Notes: a model not told the origin generated them from the sequence alone. Shown: positions 31,665 to 41,574, counted from the stretch's first letter. The stretch: 64,000 nucleotides of DNA from an uncultured Pelagibacteraceae bacterium (GCA_902579605.1 CACHHD010000001.1:1-64000), one strand, 5' to 3'. Translations and numbers: made by a program.

Positions 31665-33002
31665 TCACTTTGAAAGCAATGAGGACCAAGATGGGTCTGA
31701 AGCATCTGTTTCTGTCTGGATTTTTCTCTCATTGTAACCTGTTATATCAATAGACCATAACTTTGCGCTAAAACCTTTGCCATCTGGTCCAGATTTTGTC
31801 TCTCTATAAAAAACTAAAACCCGACCATTTGGTGACCATGACGGCGCTTCTTGATAAAAATTTTCTGTTAATAATCTCTCGCCTGATCCATCAGACCTCA
31901 TTACTCCAATATAAAATTTTCCTTTTCTCATTTTAGTAAATGCTATCAAATCACCTCGTGGAGACCATACTGGAGTACCATAAATTCCATTTCCAAAAGT
32001 TATTCTTTTAACGTTACTACCATCACTTTTCATGACGTAAATTTGTTGAAGTCCACTTCTATCAGAGTTGAAAGAAATGTATTTTCCATCTGGAGAGTAT
32101 GAAGGAGAGGTATCAATAGATGAGTGATCTGTTATTCTCTCTACTATTCTAGTTTCAAGATCCATTGTATAAATATCTGAATTTCCGTCTTTAGCAAAAC
32201 TCATAATTATTTTTTTTCCATCTGGTGAAAATCTAGGAGCAAACGTCATACCGGGAAAGTTACCTACAACCTCTTGTTTTCCAGTTTCGATGTCAAGCAG
32301 ATAGACACGAGGTAAATTTCTAAAGTAGGATAAATAAGTGACCATTTGGTTACTAGGATTAAATCTTGGAGTTAAAACTAATTCATTGCCCAAGGTTAAA
32401 TATTTAGTTCTAGATCCGTCTTGGTCCATAATAGCTAATTTTTTTACCCTTTGATTTTTCGGTCCACTTTCTGCAACATAAATAATTCTAGTATCGAAAT
32501 AACCATCTTCGCCAGTTAACCTCTCATATATTTTATCTGAAATAATATGTGCAACTCTTCTCCAATTAGATGGTGTTGTCGTAAAAGCTAAAGCTACCAT
32601 TTCTTTCGAGGCGGTAAGATCCCATAATCTAAACTCTACTTTTAATTTATTTCCATTTATAGATAGTTTACCTGTTACTAGAGCTTGTGCTTTGATTAGT
32701 CGCCAGTCTTCAAATCTTGGTTTTAAATGAGCTATATCAGGTTTTTGAACAAAAGCCTCTTTTTTAAGAGGATTAAAAAGACCTGTAGATTTAAAATTTT
32801 TTTCAATAATTGATGAGATACTTGCACCTAAATTTTTTACCTCTAACTCTTTTATATTTTCTGATTTGTCATCTACATGTAAGGGAGAAACAGCTATTGG
32901 AAGTGGATCTAGGTTTCCTCTCGTAATATCAACTTTAATTAAAGCGTAAGAGTAAGAGTTAAATATAAAAAATATTATAAATAATATAGCTATTTTTTTC
33001 AT
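31665..33002 (-). CDS. tolB: Tol-Pal system protein TolB
   Basis: 445 aa periplasmic protein. N-terminal signal peptide ([17 protein letters not shown]), an N-terminal alpha/beta domain with the TolA-box region, then a six-bladed beta-propeller shown by repeats of the form [25 protein letters not shown] and WSPNGRVL. It binds Pal and relays TolA energy. It lies 4 bp after tolA. Confidence 0.96.
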   Translation of the reverse strand: MKKIAILFIIFFIFNSYSYALIKVDITRGNLDPLPIAVSPLHVDDKSENIKELEVKNLGASISSIIEKNFKSTGLFNPLKKEAFVQKPDIAHLKPRFEDWRLIKAQALVTGKLSINGNKLKVEFRLWDLTASKEMVALAFTTTPSNWRRVAHIISDKIYERLTGEDGYFDTRIIYVAESGPKNQRVKKLAIMDQDGSRTKYLTLGNELVLTPRFNPSNQMVTYLSYFRNLPRVYLLDIETGKQEVVGNFPGMTFAPRFSPDGKKIIMSFAKDGNSDIYTMDLETRIVERITDHSSIDTSPSYSPDGKYISFNSDRSGLQQIYVMKSDGSNVKRITFGNGIYGTPVWSPRGDLIAFTKMRKGKFYIGVMRSDGSGERLLTENFYQEAPSWSPNGRVLVFYRETKSGPDGKGFSAKLWSIDITGYNERKIQTETDASDPSWSSLLSK

Positions 33003-33006
33003 ATAT

Positions 33007-33816
33007 TTATCCTTTTAACATTTCAGTAGGATCAAAATTTAATTGAATATTTTTCCATTTTTCATAGCCTGTCGGCGGTACTCTAAGCGGTTGACACAAC
33101 CTTACAGCTCTTAAAGCGCTCTCTGCAAGAATTTTATAAAATTTTTGTCCTGGCATATTCATTCTTTGGTGGTCAACTATTTCAGATTTTAAAATTGTCC
33201 CATCTTTTTTCAATTCTAATTTTAATTTTACTAAAAGGTTTTCATCATAAGGTAATCCCAGAGGAACGCTCCAACAACCAAATATTTGTGCTCTTAATGC
33301 ATCCTCTTCAGAAAGCGTCAAACCTGTTGCAAAGCTATTCTTAACACTGCTTTGTGTTAATTTCTTGTTCTCAATACTTTCTTTCAAAGCTTTTTCCTCT
33401 TTAGCTTTGTCTATCAATGCTGCAATTTCGTTAGTATTAATCAACTCCTCTTTTTCAAACTCAGATGACTGTCTTATTTGGGGTTTTATTTCTTCAGGAT
33501 TTTGTTTTTTTTTAACGATTTCTTTTTTTTCTTTTTTCTCGTTTGGAAGAGGAATTCTATCTGGTTTTTCTTTAGCTTTAGCAGATGGAGGTGCTTGCTC
33601 TGAAACTACTCTTTTTTCCTCCTTTTTTACTTTATCTATAATTTTTCTTGCTTTTGGAGCAAAAGGGATATTAGTTTTATCTGTAATTTGAATTAATTCT
33701 ACTGAAACAATTGGTGGAAGTGAAATAGGTTCTCTAGTCATGAATGGCAGTGATAAGGCTGTTATAACGATCATCACCACATGAAATGAGATAGATAATA
33801 ATAAACTTTTTGTCAT
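33007..33816 (-). CDS. tolA: Tol-Pal system protein TolA
   Basis: 269 aa. One N-terminal inner-membrane helix (about 4-24), a middle region rich in Lys/Glu/Pro (about 55-150, with [19 protein letters not shown] in part), and a C-terminal TonB/TolA-like domain containing [18 protein letters not shown] and [10 protein letters not shown]. It transmits proton-motive energy from TolQR to TolB/Pal. Shorter than enterobacterial TolA, since the long helical domain is reduced. Identity is secure from position between tolR and tolB. Confidence 0.92.
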   Translation of the reverse strand: MTKSLLLSISFHVVMIVITALSLPFMTREPISLPPIVSVELIQITDKTNIPFAPKARKIIDKVKKEEKRVVSEQAPPSAKAKEKPDRIPLPNEKKEKKEIVKKKQNPEEIKPQIRQSSEFEKEELINTNEIAALIDKAKEEKALKESIENKKLTQSSVKNSFATGLTLSEEDALRAQIFGCWSVPLGLPYDENLLVKLKLELKKDGTILKSEIVDHQRMNMPGQKFYKILAESALRAVRLCQPLRVPPTGYEKWKNIQLNFDPTEMLKG

Positions 33817-33823
33817 AAATCAT

Positions 33824-34237
33824 TTAATTTTTGTATGGCTCTGAAATAAGAGCTACTTTAGAAAATCCAGCTCCGGAAAGTGTTCCCATAACTTCTAACA
33901 CCCTGCCATAATTAATATTTTTATCCCCTCTTACATAAATTCTTGTATCTGTTCTATTTTTTGCAATTGCAAGAAGTTTAGGAATAATTTTATTATAGCT
34001 TACCTTATGTTCTTGAATAAATACTTCTCCTTTAGAGTTAATTGATAAAGTTAAAGGCTCTTGGTCATCAGGTAACGAGTCTGCTGCGGACTCAGGTAAG
34101 TCAACTTGAACTCCAACTGTTAGCAATGGAGCTGTAACCATAAATATAATTAGCAGGACCAACATAACATCAACAAACGGTGTTACATTTATTTCGCTCA
34201 TTGGTTCATTTTTAGAGCGTTTAAAATTAATTGACAT
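33824..34237 (-). CDS. tolR: Tol-Pal system protein TolR (ExbD family)
   Basis: 137 aa. A single N-terminal helix preceded by the family motif MSEINVTPFVDVMLVLLIIFMV, with the proton-path Asp in FVDV. The periplasmic part includes GDKNINYGRVLEVMGTL. With TolQ it forms the proton-driven motor for outer-membrane constriction. Gaps of 3 and 7 bp to its neighbours show one operon. Confidence 0.96.
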   Translation of the reverse strand: MSINFKRSKNEPMSEINVTPFVDVMLVLLIIFMVTAPLLTVGVQVDLPESAADSLPDDQEPLTLSINSKGEVFIQEHKVSYNKIIPKLLAIAKNRTDTRIYVRGDKNINYGRVLEVMGTLSGAGFSKVALISEPYKN

Positions 34238-34240
34238 AAT

Positions 34241-34921
34241 TTAAATGATTGAGATAAATCTTTTTGAAAAATTATCTAAACGAGAAATATATCTTTTCAT
34301 ATCACTATTAAATTTATTATAAGCTATTACAGCAGGTATCGCTGCTAACAAGCCCAATGCTGTTGCAAACAAAGCTTCTGCAATTCCGGGTGCAACAATC
34401 GCTAGACTAGTATTTCTGGAGATGGCTATCGATTGAAAAGAATTCATAATTCCCCATACAGTTCCAAATAATCCAATAAATGGCGCAGTTGCTCCAACAG
34501 TTGCAAGAAAAGTAAAATTTTTTTCAATAATTTTTATTTGATTGTCAGTGTTTATCTCTAAAACTCTTTCAACTCTAGCAATTTGAACTGCTGATGATTT
34601 CGAACGAGTTTTTCTCAGCTCATTCATAGCTGAACGAAATATTAAAACTGCAGGATCGCTCGATTTGGATGGTAAATTATTATCAAAACTTTCAGCGGAT
34701 TTTGCTTTCCAGAATTTATTTTCAAATTCTAAAATAGACTGATTAATCTTTTTAAAAAGTCTATATTTATCAAAAATTAAAGCCCACGAGTAAATGGATG
34801 CAGCAATTAAAATTACTATAACTGACTTGACTACAAAGTCGGCTCTAAGGAATAAGCTTAAAAGTGAAAAATCAGTGCTTCCTCCCAATCCAACAACTTG
34901 TGACGCAATTTCTTGTTCCAT
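34241..34921 (-). CDS. tolQ: Tol-Pal system protein TolQ (ExbB family)
   Basis: 226 aa with three helices (about 27-46, 136-158 and 169-195). Family motifs include ATVGATAPFIGLFGTVWGIM and APGIAEALFATALGLLAAIPA. Inner-membrane motor subunit with TolR. It is the first tol gene, and 58 bp separate it from the RuvC-like gene; the ybgC thioesterase that often precedes tolQ is absent. Confidence 0.96.
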   Translation of the reverse strand: MEQEIASQVVGLGGSTDFSLLSLFLRADFVVKSVIVILIAASIYSWALIFDKYRLFKKINQSILEFENKFWKAKSAESFDNNLPSKSSDPAVLIFRSAMNELRKTRSKSSAVQIARVERVLEINTDNQIKIIEKNFTFLATVGATAPFIGLFGTVWGIMNSFQSIAISRNTSLAIVAPGIAEALFATALGLLAAIPAVIAYNKFNSDMKRYISRLDNFSKRFISII

Positions 34922-34979
34922 TATAGTTCAATACTTTTAGATTGTGTCATGAATTTGTCTTATAGATTAAAACTTGGCC

Positions 34980-35474
34980 TTATTTTAAGTCATCTTTCAA
35001 GCTGGTTTCATTAAAAAATCTTGCGATTAAAATGGCATCTGACTTGTTTACATCCTTTTTTTTTGATAATTTTTCGGCAAACGATGGGTACATTTCTATC
35101 ACTTTAGTACGGCTCGCGTCTTTTGATGAATTAATTAATTCAAAATGCTTTTTCCATTTAGAGGGCCTAACAAAAAAAATCGGGATTTTAAGAGTTGCGC
35201 TTATACCTTTTATTGCACCAAATGTTTGGCCAAAATTAAACATACTTGTTACACCTTGACCTGGCATTGCATTAACTTGTTCAACTACAACAACAGTTTT
35301 ATTAATATCAATTATATTGTTTGAAATATATTGAGACAAGTGAGCGCTATTTAATTGCCTCTTATTTTTCTTCCCCTCTGACATTGTGGGAAGATCAATC
35401 ACATCAACTATTTCTTTTTTATCTAGAATAGCTATAGCCCCAGCTATTCCAGGATCAATTCCAAATATTCTCAT
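34980..35474 (-). CDS. ruvC: RuvC-like Holliday junction resolvase, phage-type
   Basis: 164 aa RNase H-fold nuclease. Acidic residues fit a RuvC active site: Asp7 in FGIDPG, Glu in VVVEQVNAMPG, and Asp in NKSDAILIARFF. The central motif MPGQGVTSMFNFGQTFG and the shape of the C-terminus resemble the RuvC-like enzymes of tailed phages more than E. coli RuvC. It occupies the normal ruvC place between yebC and tolQ, but ruvA and ruvB do not follow it. It probably resolves recombination junctions; its partner helicase is unknown. Confidence 0.82.
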   Translation of the reverse strand: MRIFGIDPGIAGAIAILDKKEIVDVIDLPTMSEGKKNKRQLNSAHLSQYISNNIIDINKTVVVVEQVNAMPGQGVTSMFNFGQTFGAIKGISATLKIPIFFVRPSKWKKHFELINSSKDASRTKVIEMYPSFAEKLSKKKDVNKSDAILIARFFNETSLKDDLK

Positions 35475-35488
35475 TACAAGTTTTTATT

Positions 35489-36205
35489 TTAAAATTCACA
35501 ATTTATAAAAATTTTTTGAATATCATCAATTTCATCCAAACTTTCTAACATAACAACAACTTTATCCTTTTGTTCATTTGATAGCTTTAAAGTATTATGA
35601 GCTCTCCACTCTATACCAGAGTAAATAAAATTACTTATTTTTTTTTCAAGGCTATTTTTAACTTTATAAAAGTCTTTCTTTTCACATATTATTTCGTGAT
35701 AATTTTCAAAACTTTCACATTCATTCGCTCCAGAATTTATTGTTACTTCAAGTACCTCATCATTGCTTAAATTTTTTTTATTTATTCTAATAACACCACA
35801 GTTATAGAAAAGATGTGAGGTCGATCCATTTTCCCCTAGCCTTCCACCATTTTTTTGTAAAATTGTTCTTATTGTTGATGCTGTTCTATTTTTATTTTCA
35901 GTTAAAGTTTCAATAATCAAAGCAGTATTAAAAGCTCCATATCCCTCGTATTGTAAATTTTCATAATTTTCATTTGAATTGGAGTCTGATTTGTTTATAG
36001 CTCGATTAATATTTTCTTTAGGCATATTAGATTGTTTTGCTGCTTGAATTGCTGATCTTAATCTTGGATTCATGTCTGGGTTTTTATCTCCAAGTTTAGC
36101 CGCAACTGTAATTTCCCTGGATAATTTTGAAAATAATTTGGACCGTACTTTATCTTGTCTTCCTTTTTTATGTTTAATACCTGCCCAATGTGAATGTCCG
36201 GCCAT
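35489..36205 (-). CDS. YebC/PmpR family protein (TACO1-like)
   Basis: 238 aa. Opening MAGHSHWAGIKHKKGRQD is diagnostic, followed by LFSKLSREITVAAKLG and RSAIQAAKQSNMPKENI. Members were first described as DNA-binding regulators and, for the mitochondrial and some bacterial proteins, as translation factors that help with difficult sequences. It lies upstream of the ruvC-like gene with a 14-bp gap, the standard proteobacterial arrangement. Confidence 0.95.
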   Translation of the reverse strand: MAGHSHWAGIKHKKGRQDKVRSKLFSKLSREITVAAKLGDKNPDMNPRLRSAIQAAKQSNMPKENINRAINKSDSNSNENYENLQYEGYGAFNTALIIETLTENKNRTASTIRTILQKNGGRLGENGSTSHLFYNCGVIRINKKNLSNDEVLEVTINSGANECESFENYHEIICEKKDFYKVKNSLEKKISNFIYSGIEWRAHNTLKLSNEQKDKVVVMLESLDEIDDIQKIFINCEF

Positions 36206-36206
36206 T

Positions 36207-37013
36207 TTAAATTATTTGTTTTAAATTTCCACCAAGAATTATCTGATTAATATTACTGGCTAATCCTGTATGGTCATCTGCGTCTACAATTACTCCACTC
36301 ATAGAAGCTTGACCTTTAGCTGGGAAATGGATTTCTGCAGAAGGATCCTTTTTAAACTTCTTAATTGAGTTTTCTTTATTCATACCAATTACCGAGTCAT
36401 AATCACCACACATACCAAGATCAGTTTGATAAGCTGTTCCATTTTTCAAAATTTTTGTGTCTGATGTTGGCACATGTGTATGAGTACCAACAACACTTGT
36501 AACTTTTCCATCGAGGAAATGTCCTAAAGCCATTTTTTCGCTTGTAATTTCACCATGAATATCAACTACAATAAAATCAGCATCTTTCTTTAACACAATT
36601 TTTTTAATTATTCTTTCGGTAAATAAAAATAAATCTTGGCTTTTTTTCATAAATACATTTCCAATTAAATTAATAACTGCAATTTTTTTGTTTTTAATTT
36701 TATAAATTCCATAACCATTACCTGGTTGACCTTCTAACAAATTAGCTGGCCTAATTAAATTTTTCTCTTTATCTATTATCTCCACAATTTCTTTTTGATC
36801 CCAAATATGATTTCCTGAAGTGATTACGTCAACACCTGAGTCTATTAAATCTTTAAAGTTTTTTTTTGTAATTCCTTTTCCATTATCTGCAGCATTTTCT
36901 CCATTAGCAATTGTAAAATCAATTTTTTTCTCTTTAATTACATCTTTCAATTTTGACTTTAAAATTTTTATTCCTGCAGGACCACACACATCACCTAATA
37001 TAAGAATTTTCAT
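36207..37013 (-). CDS. YmdB-family metallophosphoesterase
   Basis: 268 aa. Motifs: ILGDVCGPAG (metal Asp), NGENAADNGKGIT, SGNHIWDQKEI, VDIHGEITSEK and VGTHTHVPTSD, giving a full dimetal site. The Bacillus homologue acts on 2',3'-cyclic nucleotides and affects global RNA levels and biofilm choice; the role in alphaproteobacteria is unstudied. It overlaps the formyl-THF cyclo-ligase gene by 4 bp and ends one base before yebC begins. Confidence 0.92.
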   Translation of the reverse strand: MKILILGDVCGPAGIKILKSKLKDVIKEKKIDFTIANGENAADNGKGITKKNFKDLIDSGVDVITSGNHIWDQKEIVEIIDKEKNLIRPANLLEGQPGNGYGIYKIKNKKIAVINLIGNVFMKKSQDLFLFTERIIKKIVLKKDADFIVVDIHGEITSEKMALGHFLDGKVTSVVGTHTHVPTSDTKILKNGTAYQTDLGMCGDYDSVIGMNKENSIKKFKKDPSAEIHFPAKGQASMSGVIVDADDHTGLASNINQIILGGNLKQII

Positions 37014-37570
37014 TTTGAAAATCCTTTCTCAGTAAAAATATTTGATAGTTGAAAGTCAAATTTTGATGTTGGTATTTTTTTACAATTCTGAAATGAAAAA
37101 GCTACACCTATAGCTTCTATTTTTTTGTTTTGTTTTTTTAGATTATTTAAATATCTATCGTAAAAACCTTTACCATAACCAAGTCTATTTTTGTTGTTAT
37201 CATAAGCTAGTAAAGGAACCAACACAACATCAGGTAAGTGACTTCTTTGTTTTTTGACAGGCTCAGGTATGCCAAATTTGTTTACTAATAAAACATCTCT
37301 TCTATTCCACTCAATAAATTCCAATGAATTTCCATCCTGAATTTTGGGTAAAAGAAGAACAGATTTAGAACTTTTAAAATTATTTAGAGTTTGAAAAATA
37401 TTGATTTCAAAATTAGATGGGTAATATAAAGCAACAAATATTTTTTTTTTGAACTTATATTTTTTTTTTATATAATTTATAAGTTCATTAAATTTATCAC
37501 TTGATACCTCATAATACTTTTTCTTTCTTAAAGCTAAAAATTTTTTTCTTAATTGATCTTTTGTTATCAT
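37010..37570 (-). CDS. 5-formyltetrahydrofolate cyclo-ligase
   Basis: 186 aa. Converts 5-formyl-THF to methenyl-THF with ATP, returning stored folate to one-carbon flux, a prominent pathway in SAR11. Signatures: RKKFLALRKKKY at the N-terminus, VLLPKIQDGN, VPLLAYDNNKNRLGYGKGFYDRYL. It is in the common zapA-ygfA pair; start and stop overlap zapA and the YmdB gene by 4 bp each. No 6S RNA fits between it and zapA. Confidence 0.94.
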   Translation of the reverse strand: MITKDQLRKKFLALRKKKYYEVSSDKFNELINYIKKKYKFKKKIFVALYYPSNFEINIFQTLNNFKSSKSVLLLPKIQDGNSLEFIEWNRRDVLLVNKFGIPEPVKKQRSHLPDVVLVPLLAYDNNKNRLGYGKGFYDRYLNNLKKQNKKIEAIGVAFSFQNCKKIPTSKFDFQLSNIFTEKGFSK

Positions 37571-38016
37571 TGCTGAATATTAGACGATGTTTCAGCATTT
37601 TTAATTATTTTTTCCAAAGATTCTGTTGTCTTATCTAGCATATTTTCATACATAGTATTTGCTTGTTCTATTTTCTTTTTTATTTTGTAAAGCTCTATAT
37701 TCAACTCTTTTATTTCCACTTCTTTAACATCTTTAAATTTAATTGCTAATGATTTTAATTCCTTAAATTTATTTGATAAGTCTTCTAATTTATTTTTCTG
37801 AGCACTTATACGTTTTCTTAAGTCATAATGTTCATCTATTAGTTTGATGGAAGTAATTAACAAAAGTTTATTTTCACCAATATTTCCGAGCTCTTTTTTT
37901 AGCTGTAGATATTTTTCATCCAATAAAGATGTTAATTTTTTTAAGGACTCCTCTTGTCCATCATCACATGAAAGAAGATAATCTTTGCCATTAAATTTAA
38001 TATTTACATTTGCCAT
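37567..38016 (-). CDS. zapA: Cell division protein ZapA
   Basis: 149 aa. The N-terminal ~95 residues match ZapA (NVNIKFNGKDYLLSCDDGQE, LLDEKYLQLKKELG, LLLITSIKLIDEHYDLRKR), followed by a long coiled coil that extends beyond the usual ~100 residues. It binds and bundles FtsZ at the Z ring. A 4-bp overlap with the cyclo-ligase gene and a 13-bp overlap with the upstream coiled-coil gene show translational coupling. Confidence 0.9.
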   Translation of the reverse strand: MANVNIKFNGKDYLLSCDDGQEESLKKLTSLLDEKYLQLKKELGNIGENKLLLITSIKLIDEHYDLRKRISAQKNKLEDLSNKFKELKSLAIKFKDVKEVEIKELNIELYKIKKKIEQANTMYENMLDKTTESLEKIIKNAETSSNIQQ

Positions 38017-38327
38017 TTTTCAATTTCTTCCACTAAACTTTGAGTTTCTTGGTTTAAATCATTAATATCTTGATTAAATTTTTTCTCAAGTTCTTTCTTT
38101 AATTTAAGTTCATGCTCAAGTTTTTTTATTCTTTCATTTAAATATTTGTGTTCTCTTAAAATTTCTTGATTTTTCTTTTCTAGCTCATCCTTCTCAGATT
38201 TTATTATGTCTCTTTCTCTTTCGATTGATTTATTGTCAAAACTAAATTGTGAATAACTTGTATTTAATTTTCCTAGTTTTTTAATTAACTGATTTAAATT
38301 TGTTTCTTTTTTCTCAAAATTTTTCAT
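38004..38327 (-). CDS. Short coiled-coil protein coupled to ZapA
   Basis: 107 aa, almost entirely heptad-like charged sequence (about residues 30-105), no membrane segment and no recognised enzyme motif. It resembles the DUF4164-type small coiled-coil proteins found just upstream of zapA in other alphaproteobacteria, but I cannot confirm the family. The overlap of 13 bp with zapA suggests a cell-division partner role; that is inference. Confidence 0.6.
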   Translation of the reverse strand: MKNFEKKETNLNQLIKKLGKLNTSYSQFSFDNKSIERERDIIKSEKDELEKKNQEILREHKYLNERIKKLEHELKLKKELEKKFNQDINDLNQETQSLVEEIEKWQM

Positions 38328-38386
38328 CGTGTTAATGTATCATAATATTGATATACTTACTCTAAGTCTATATAGGTAAATTAATA

Positions 38387-40369
38387 GTGAAAATAAAAGT
38401 TAATCAATTAGCAAACGCAATTAGATTTTTATCTATTGATGCAGTTCAAAAAGCCAATTCAGGTCATCCTGGAATGCCTATGGGTATGGCGGATGTTGCA
38501 ACGGTCTTGTTTAAATTCCACCTGAGGTTTAATCCTAAAAATCCGTCATGGATAAATAGAGATAGATTTATTTTGTCAGCTGGTCACGGCTCCATGCTTT
38601 TATATTCATTACTATACTTAACTGGGTATGAAAAAATAAAACTAGAGGATATTAAAAATTTTAGACAATTAAACTCTATTTGCGCCGGACACCCAGAATA
38701 TGTTTACAACTCAGGTATAGAAACTACTACTGGCCCTTTAGGTCAAGGTCTAGCAAATTCTGTGGGTTTAGCAATAGCATCAGAAATTTATAAAAAAAAA
38801 TTTGGCTCTAAAATTATTAATCATAAAACATATGTCATAGCAAGTGATGGGGATTTAATGGAAGGAATAAGCCATGAGTCAATGAGTTTAGCGGGCCACC
38901 TAAAATTAAAAAATTTAATTGTTTTTTTTGATAATAATAAAATTTCAATTGATGGTTCAACTTCATTAAGCGTTTCTGATAACTACAAAAAAAGATTCGA
39001 GTCTTATGGATGGAATTTTTTAGAAATTAATGGTCACAATGAAAAACAAATTGATACTGCAATTAAGAAAGCGCAAAAGTCTAACAAACCAACTTTAATT
39101 TCTTGTAAAACAATTATTGGATACGGTTCGCCAAATAAATCTGGAAAGTCGTCATCTCATGGCGCACCTTTAGGAGACGAAGAGATAAATTTAGTAAGAA
39201 AAAAACTAAATTGGTCACATCAACCTTTTGAGATACCTGAAGAAATTTTAAAAGAGTGGAGACTAATTGGAGCCAAAGGAGAAGAGCTTGAAAAAAATTG
39301 GTTAGATAATCTTAATAAATCTAAAAGTGAGATTAAGGAAAATTTTAATCATTTTAATAACACAATTTTGAGAGATAGATTAAATAATTTAATAAATTCT
39401 GAAAAAGAAAAATATTTTAAAGATAAACCCGCAATGGCTACTAGACAATCCTCGATGAAAGTAATCGAAGCATTAAATGGTTTGATGCCAAATTTAATAG
39501 GTGGTTCAGCAGACTTAAGTGGTTCAAATAACACGAAAACCTCAAATTCAATAATCATAAATTCAAAAAATTACGGAGGTAATTACATACATTATGGAGT
39601 TAGAGAACATGGCATGGCTGCTGCTATGAATGGTATTGCACTTTATCATAATCTTGTTCCCTACGGCGGAACATTTTTAATTTTTTCTGATTATTGTAAG
39701 CCCGCAATAAGACTATCAGCGCTTATGGGACTTCGTGTTATATATATTTTTTCTCATGACTCAATTGGTTTAGGCGAAGATGGACCAACTCACCAACCTA
39801 TTGAGCATTTGTCAGGGTTAAGAGCTATACCCAATTTGAATGTTTTCAGACCAGCTGATGTTAACGAAACTTTAGAATGTTGGGAAGCATCTCTTAACAA
39901 TGATAAAGGACCAAGTGCTATTGTACTCTCAAGACAAAAATTAAATTACGTAAGTAAAATTCCTGATAAAAATAATAGATGTCTTATGGGTGCCTACGAA
40001 CTAAATATTTCTTCACATGATAATAAGGTTACATTAGTGGCCTCGGGATCTGAGGTTGAATTAGCTCTTTCAACACAAGAATTATTAAAAAGTTCTGGCA
40101 TAGAGTCAAAAGTTGTTTCTATGCCATGTCAGGAATTATTTGATAAGCAAAGTGAAGAATACAAAGATAAAATTTTGGAAAAGGATAATCTTATCGTTTC
40201 TATTGAGGCTGGCACTATCAGCTGTTGGCATAAATACTTAAAAAAAGGTGATGTTGCAATTGGAATTGATGAGTTTGGTAAAAGTGCACCCTACAAAGAA
40301 ATTTACGAAGAGATGAACCTGACCTCTAATAAAGTGACTTCACTCATTCAAAGAAAATTAAGAAAATAA
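38387..40369 (+). CDS. tkt: Transketolase
   Basis: 660 aa TPP enzyme of the pentose phosphate pathway. Motifs: KANSGHPGMPMGMADV, the TPP/Mg loop SDGDLMEGISHE, and GEDGPTHQPIEHLSGLR. The start is a GTG at 38387, preceded by an in-frame stop; it gives the expected VNQLANAIR N-terminus. It heads a + strand run with pgk 14 bp downstream; gap, which usually sits between the two, is missing. Confidence 0.97.
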   Translation: MKIKVNQLANAIRFLSIDAVQKANSGHPGMPMGMADVATVLFKFHLRFNPKNPSWINRDRFILSAGHGSMLLYSLLYLTGYEKIKLEDIKNFRQLNSICAGHPEYVYNSGIETTTGPLGQGLANSVGLAIASEIYKKKFGSKIINHKTYVIASDGDLMEGISHESMSLAGHLKLKNLIVFFDNNKISIDGSTSLSVSDNYKKRFESYGWNFLEINGHNEKQIDTAIKKAQKSNKPTLISCKTIIGYGSPNKSGKSSSHGAPLGDEEINLVRKKLNWSHQPFEIPEEILKEWRLIGAKGEELEKNWLDNLNKSKSEIKENFNHFNNTILRDRLNNLINSEKEKYFKDKPAMATRQSSMKVIEALNGLMPNLIGGSADLSGSNNTKTSNSIIINSKNYGGNYIHYGVREHGMAAAMNGIALYHNLVPYGGTFLIFSDYCKPAIRLSALMGLRVIYIFSHDSIGLGEDGPTHQPIEHLSGLRAIPNLNVFRPADVNETLECWEASLNNDKGPSAIVLSRQKLNYVSKIPDKNNRCLMGAYELNISSHDNKVTLVASGSEVELALSTQELLKSSGIESKVVSMPCQELFDKQSEEYKDKILEKDNLIVSIEAGTISCWHKYLKKGDVAIGIDEFGKSAPYKEIYEEMNLTSNKVTSLIQRKLRK

Positions 40370-40383
40370 TTAACTGAAAATTT

Positions 40384-41574
40384 ATGGAAAAAATAAGAAG
40401 TTTTAGTGAAAGTATAGATGTTACAAATAAAAGAATAATACTTAGAGCGGACTTTAATGTTCCTATATTAAATGAAATAATTCAAGATAAAACAAGAATA
40501 GATTTGAGCATACCATTTATTCAAAATTTATTAAAAAAAAAAGCCAAAGTAATTATAATTTCTCATCTTGGAAGACCTAAAAATTTAAAAGACAAGAGTT
40601 TGTCTTTAAAATCTGTGTTTAATTATTTAAAAGAGAAAATTGACAGCAAGATATTTTTTTATTCCGATAAGGTTACTAATGAAACACAAAAAAAAATATC
40701 ATTTTTAAATGCAAATGAAGTAATTTTTTTTGAAAACATTAGGTTTAATGAGGGAGAGGTAAAAAATGATGATGAGTTTGCTAAAAATTTGTCATCTATT
40801 GGAGATATATACATTAATGATGCTTTTTCCTGTTCACATAGAAAACAAGCTTCTATTCATAAAATTACAAAATATATCGGAAACTCTTATGCTGGACCTT
40901 TGTTTATGAAAGAAATACTCTCTATAAATTCTATTTTAGATGATAAAAAAAATCCTACTACTTGTATTGTTGGTGGTTCTAAAATTTCAACTAAAATCGG
41001 GGTCATCACCTCTTTAATAAAAAAAGTTGATAACTTGATAATAGTAGGTGCCATGGCAAATAACTTTATAAAATTTAAAGGAAATAAAATTGGAAAATCT
41101 TTAATTGAACCTGGATCAGAAAAATTTATCAAAGAAATATATGATACTGCACATAAAAATAATTGTGAGATTGTAATACCTTTTGATTTCGCGGTTTCAG
41201 AAACAACCGATGGAAATGCAAATTTTAAGGGCCTTAAAGATGTTGCAGATCAAGATATTATTTTAGACATTGGTCCTAGAACAATCGAGAAAATTAAAAA
41301 AATTATAGATGTTTCAAAAACAGTTCTCTGGAACGGGCCTGCTGGGTACTTTGAAAATCAAAATTTTATGAAAGGAACAATTTCAATAGCTGAAAAAATT
41401 TCAAGTAATACTAGATTGAAATCTTTAATATCAATTGTAGGTGGTGGAGACACTATTTCTGCCATAAAGAATAATGCTTTAGACGTAAATTTTACTCACT
41501 TATCAACAGCGGGAGGTGCATTTTTAGAATATATTGAGGGAAAAAACTTGCCTGGTGTAGAAGTTTTAAAATAA
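40384..41574 (+). CDS. pgk: Phosphoglycerate kinase
   Basis: 396 aa. Reversible phosphate transfer between 1,3-bisphosphoglycerate and ATP. Motifs: RADFNVPILN, IISHLGRPKN, FENIRFNEGE, NDAFSCSHR, GGSKISTKIGV, LWNGPAGYFE and VGGGDTISAI. Full length with both Rossmann lobes. In a triosephosphate cluster with tkt and fba that fits gluconeogenesis together with ppdK. Confidence 0.97.
   Translation: MEKIRSFSESIDVTNKRIILRADFNVPILNEIIQDKTRIDLSIPFIQNLLKKKAKVIIISHLGRPKNLKDKSLSLKSVFNYLKEKIDSKIFFYSDKVTNETQKKISFLNANEVIFFENIRFNEGEVKNDDEFAKNLSSIGDIYINDAFSCSHRKQASIHKITKYIGNSYAGPLFMKEILSINSILDDKKNPTTCIVGGSKISTKIGVITSLIKKVDNLIIVGAMANNFIKFKGNKIGKSLIEPGSEKFIKEIYDTAHKNNCEIVIPFDFAVSETTDGNANFKGLKDVADQDIILDIGPRTIEKIKKIIDVSKTVLWNGPAGYFENQNFMKGTISIAEKISSNTRLKSLISIVGGGDTISAIKNNALDVNFTHLSTAGGAFLEYIEGKNLPGVEVLK

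Noticed and set aside
37567-37570. 6S RNA between zapA and the formyl-THF cyclo-ligase
   Set aside because: The two genes overlap by 4 bp, so the usual 6S location does not exist here.
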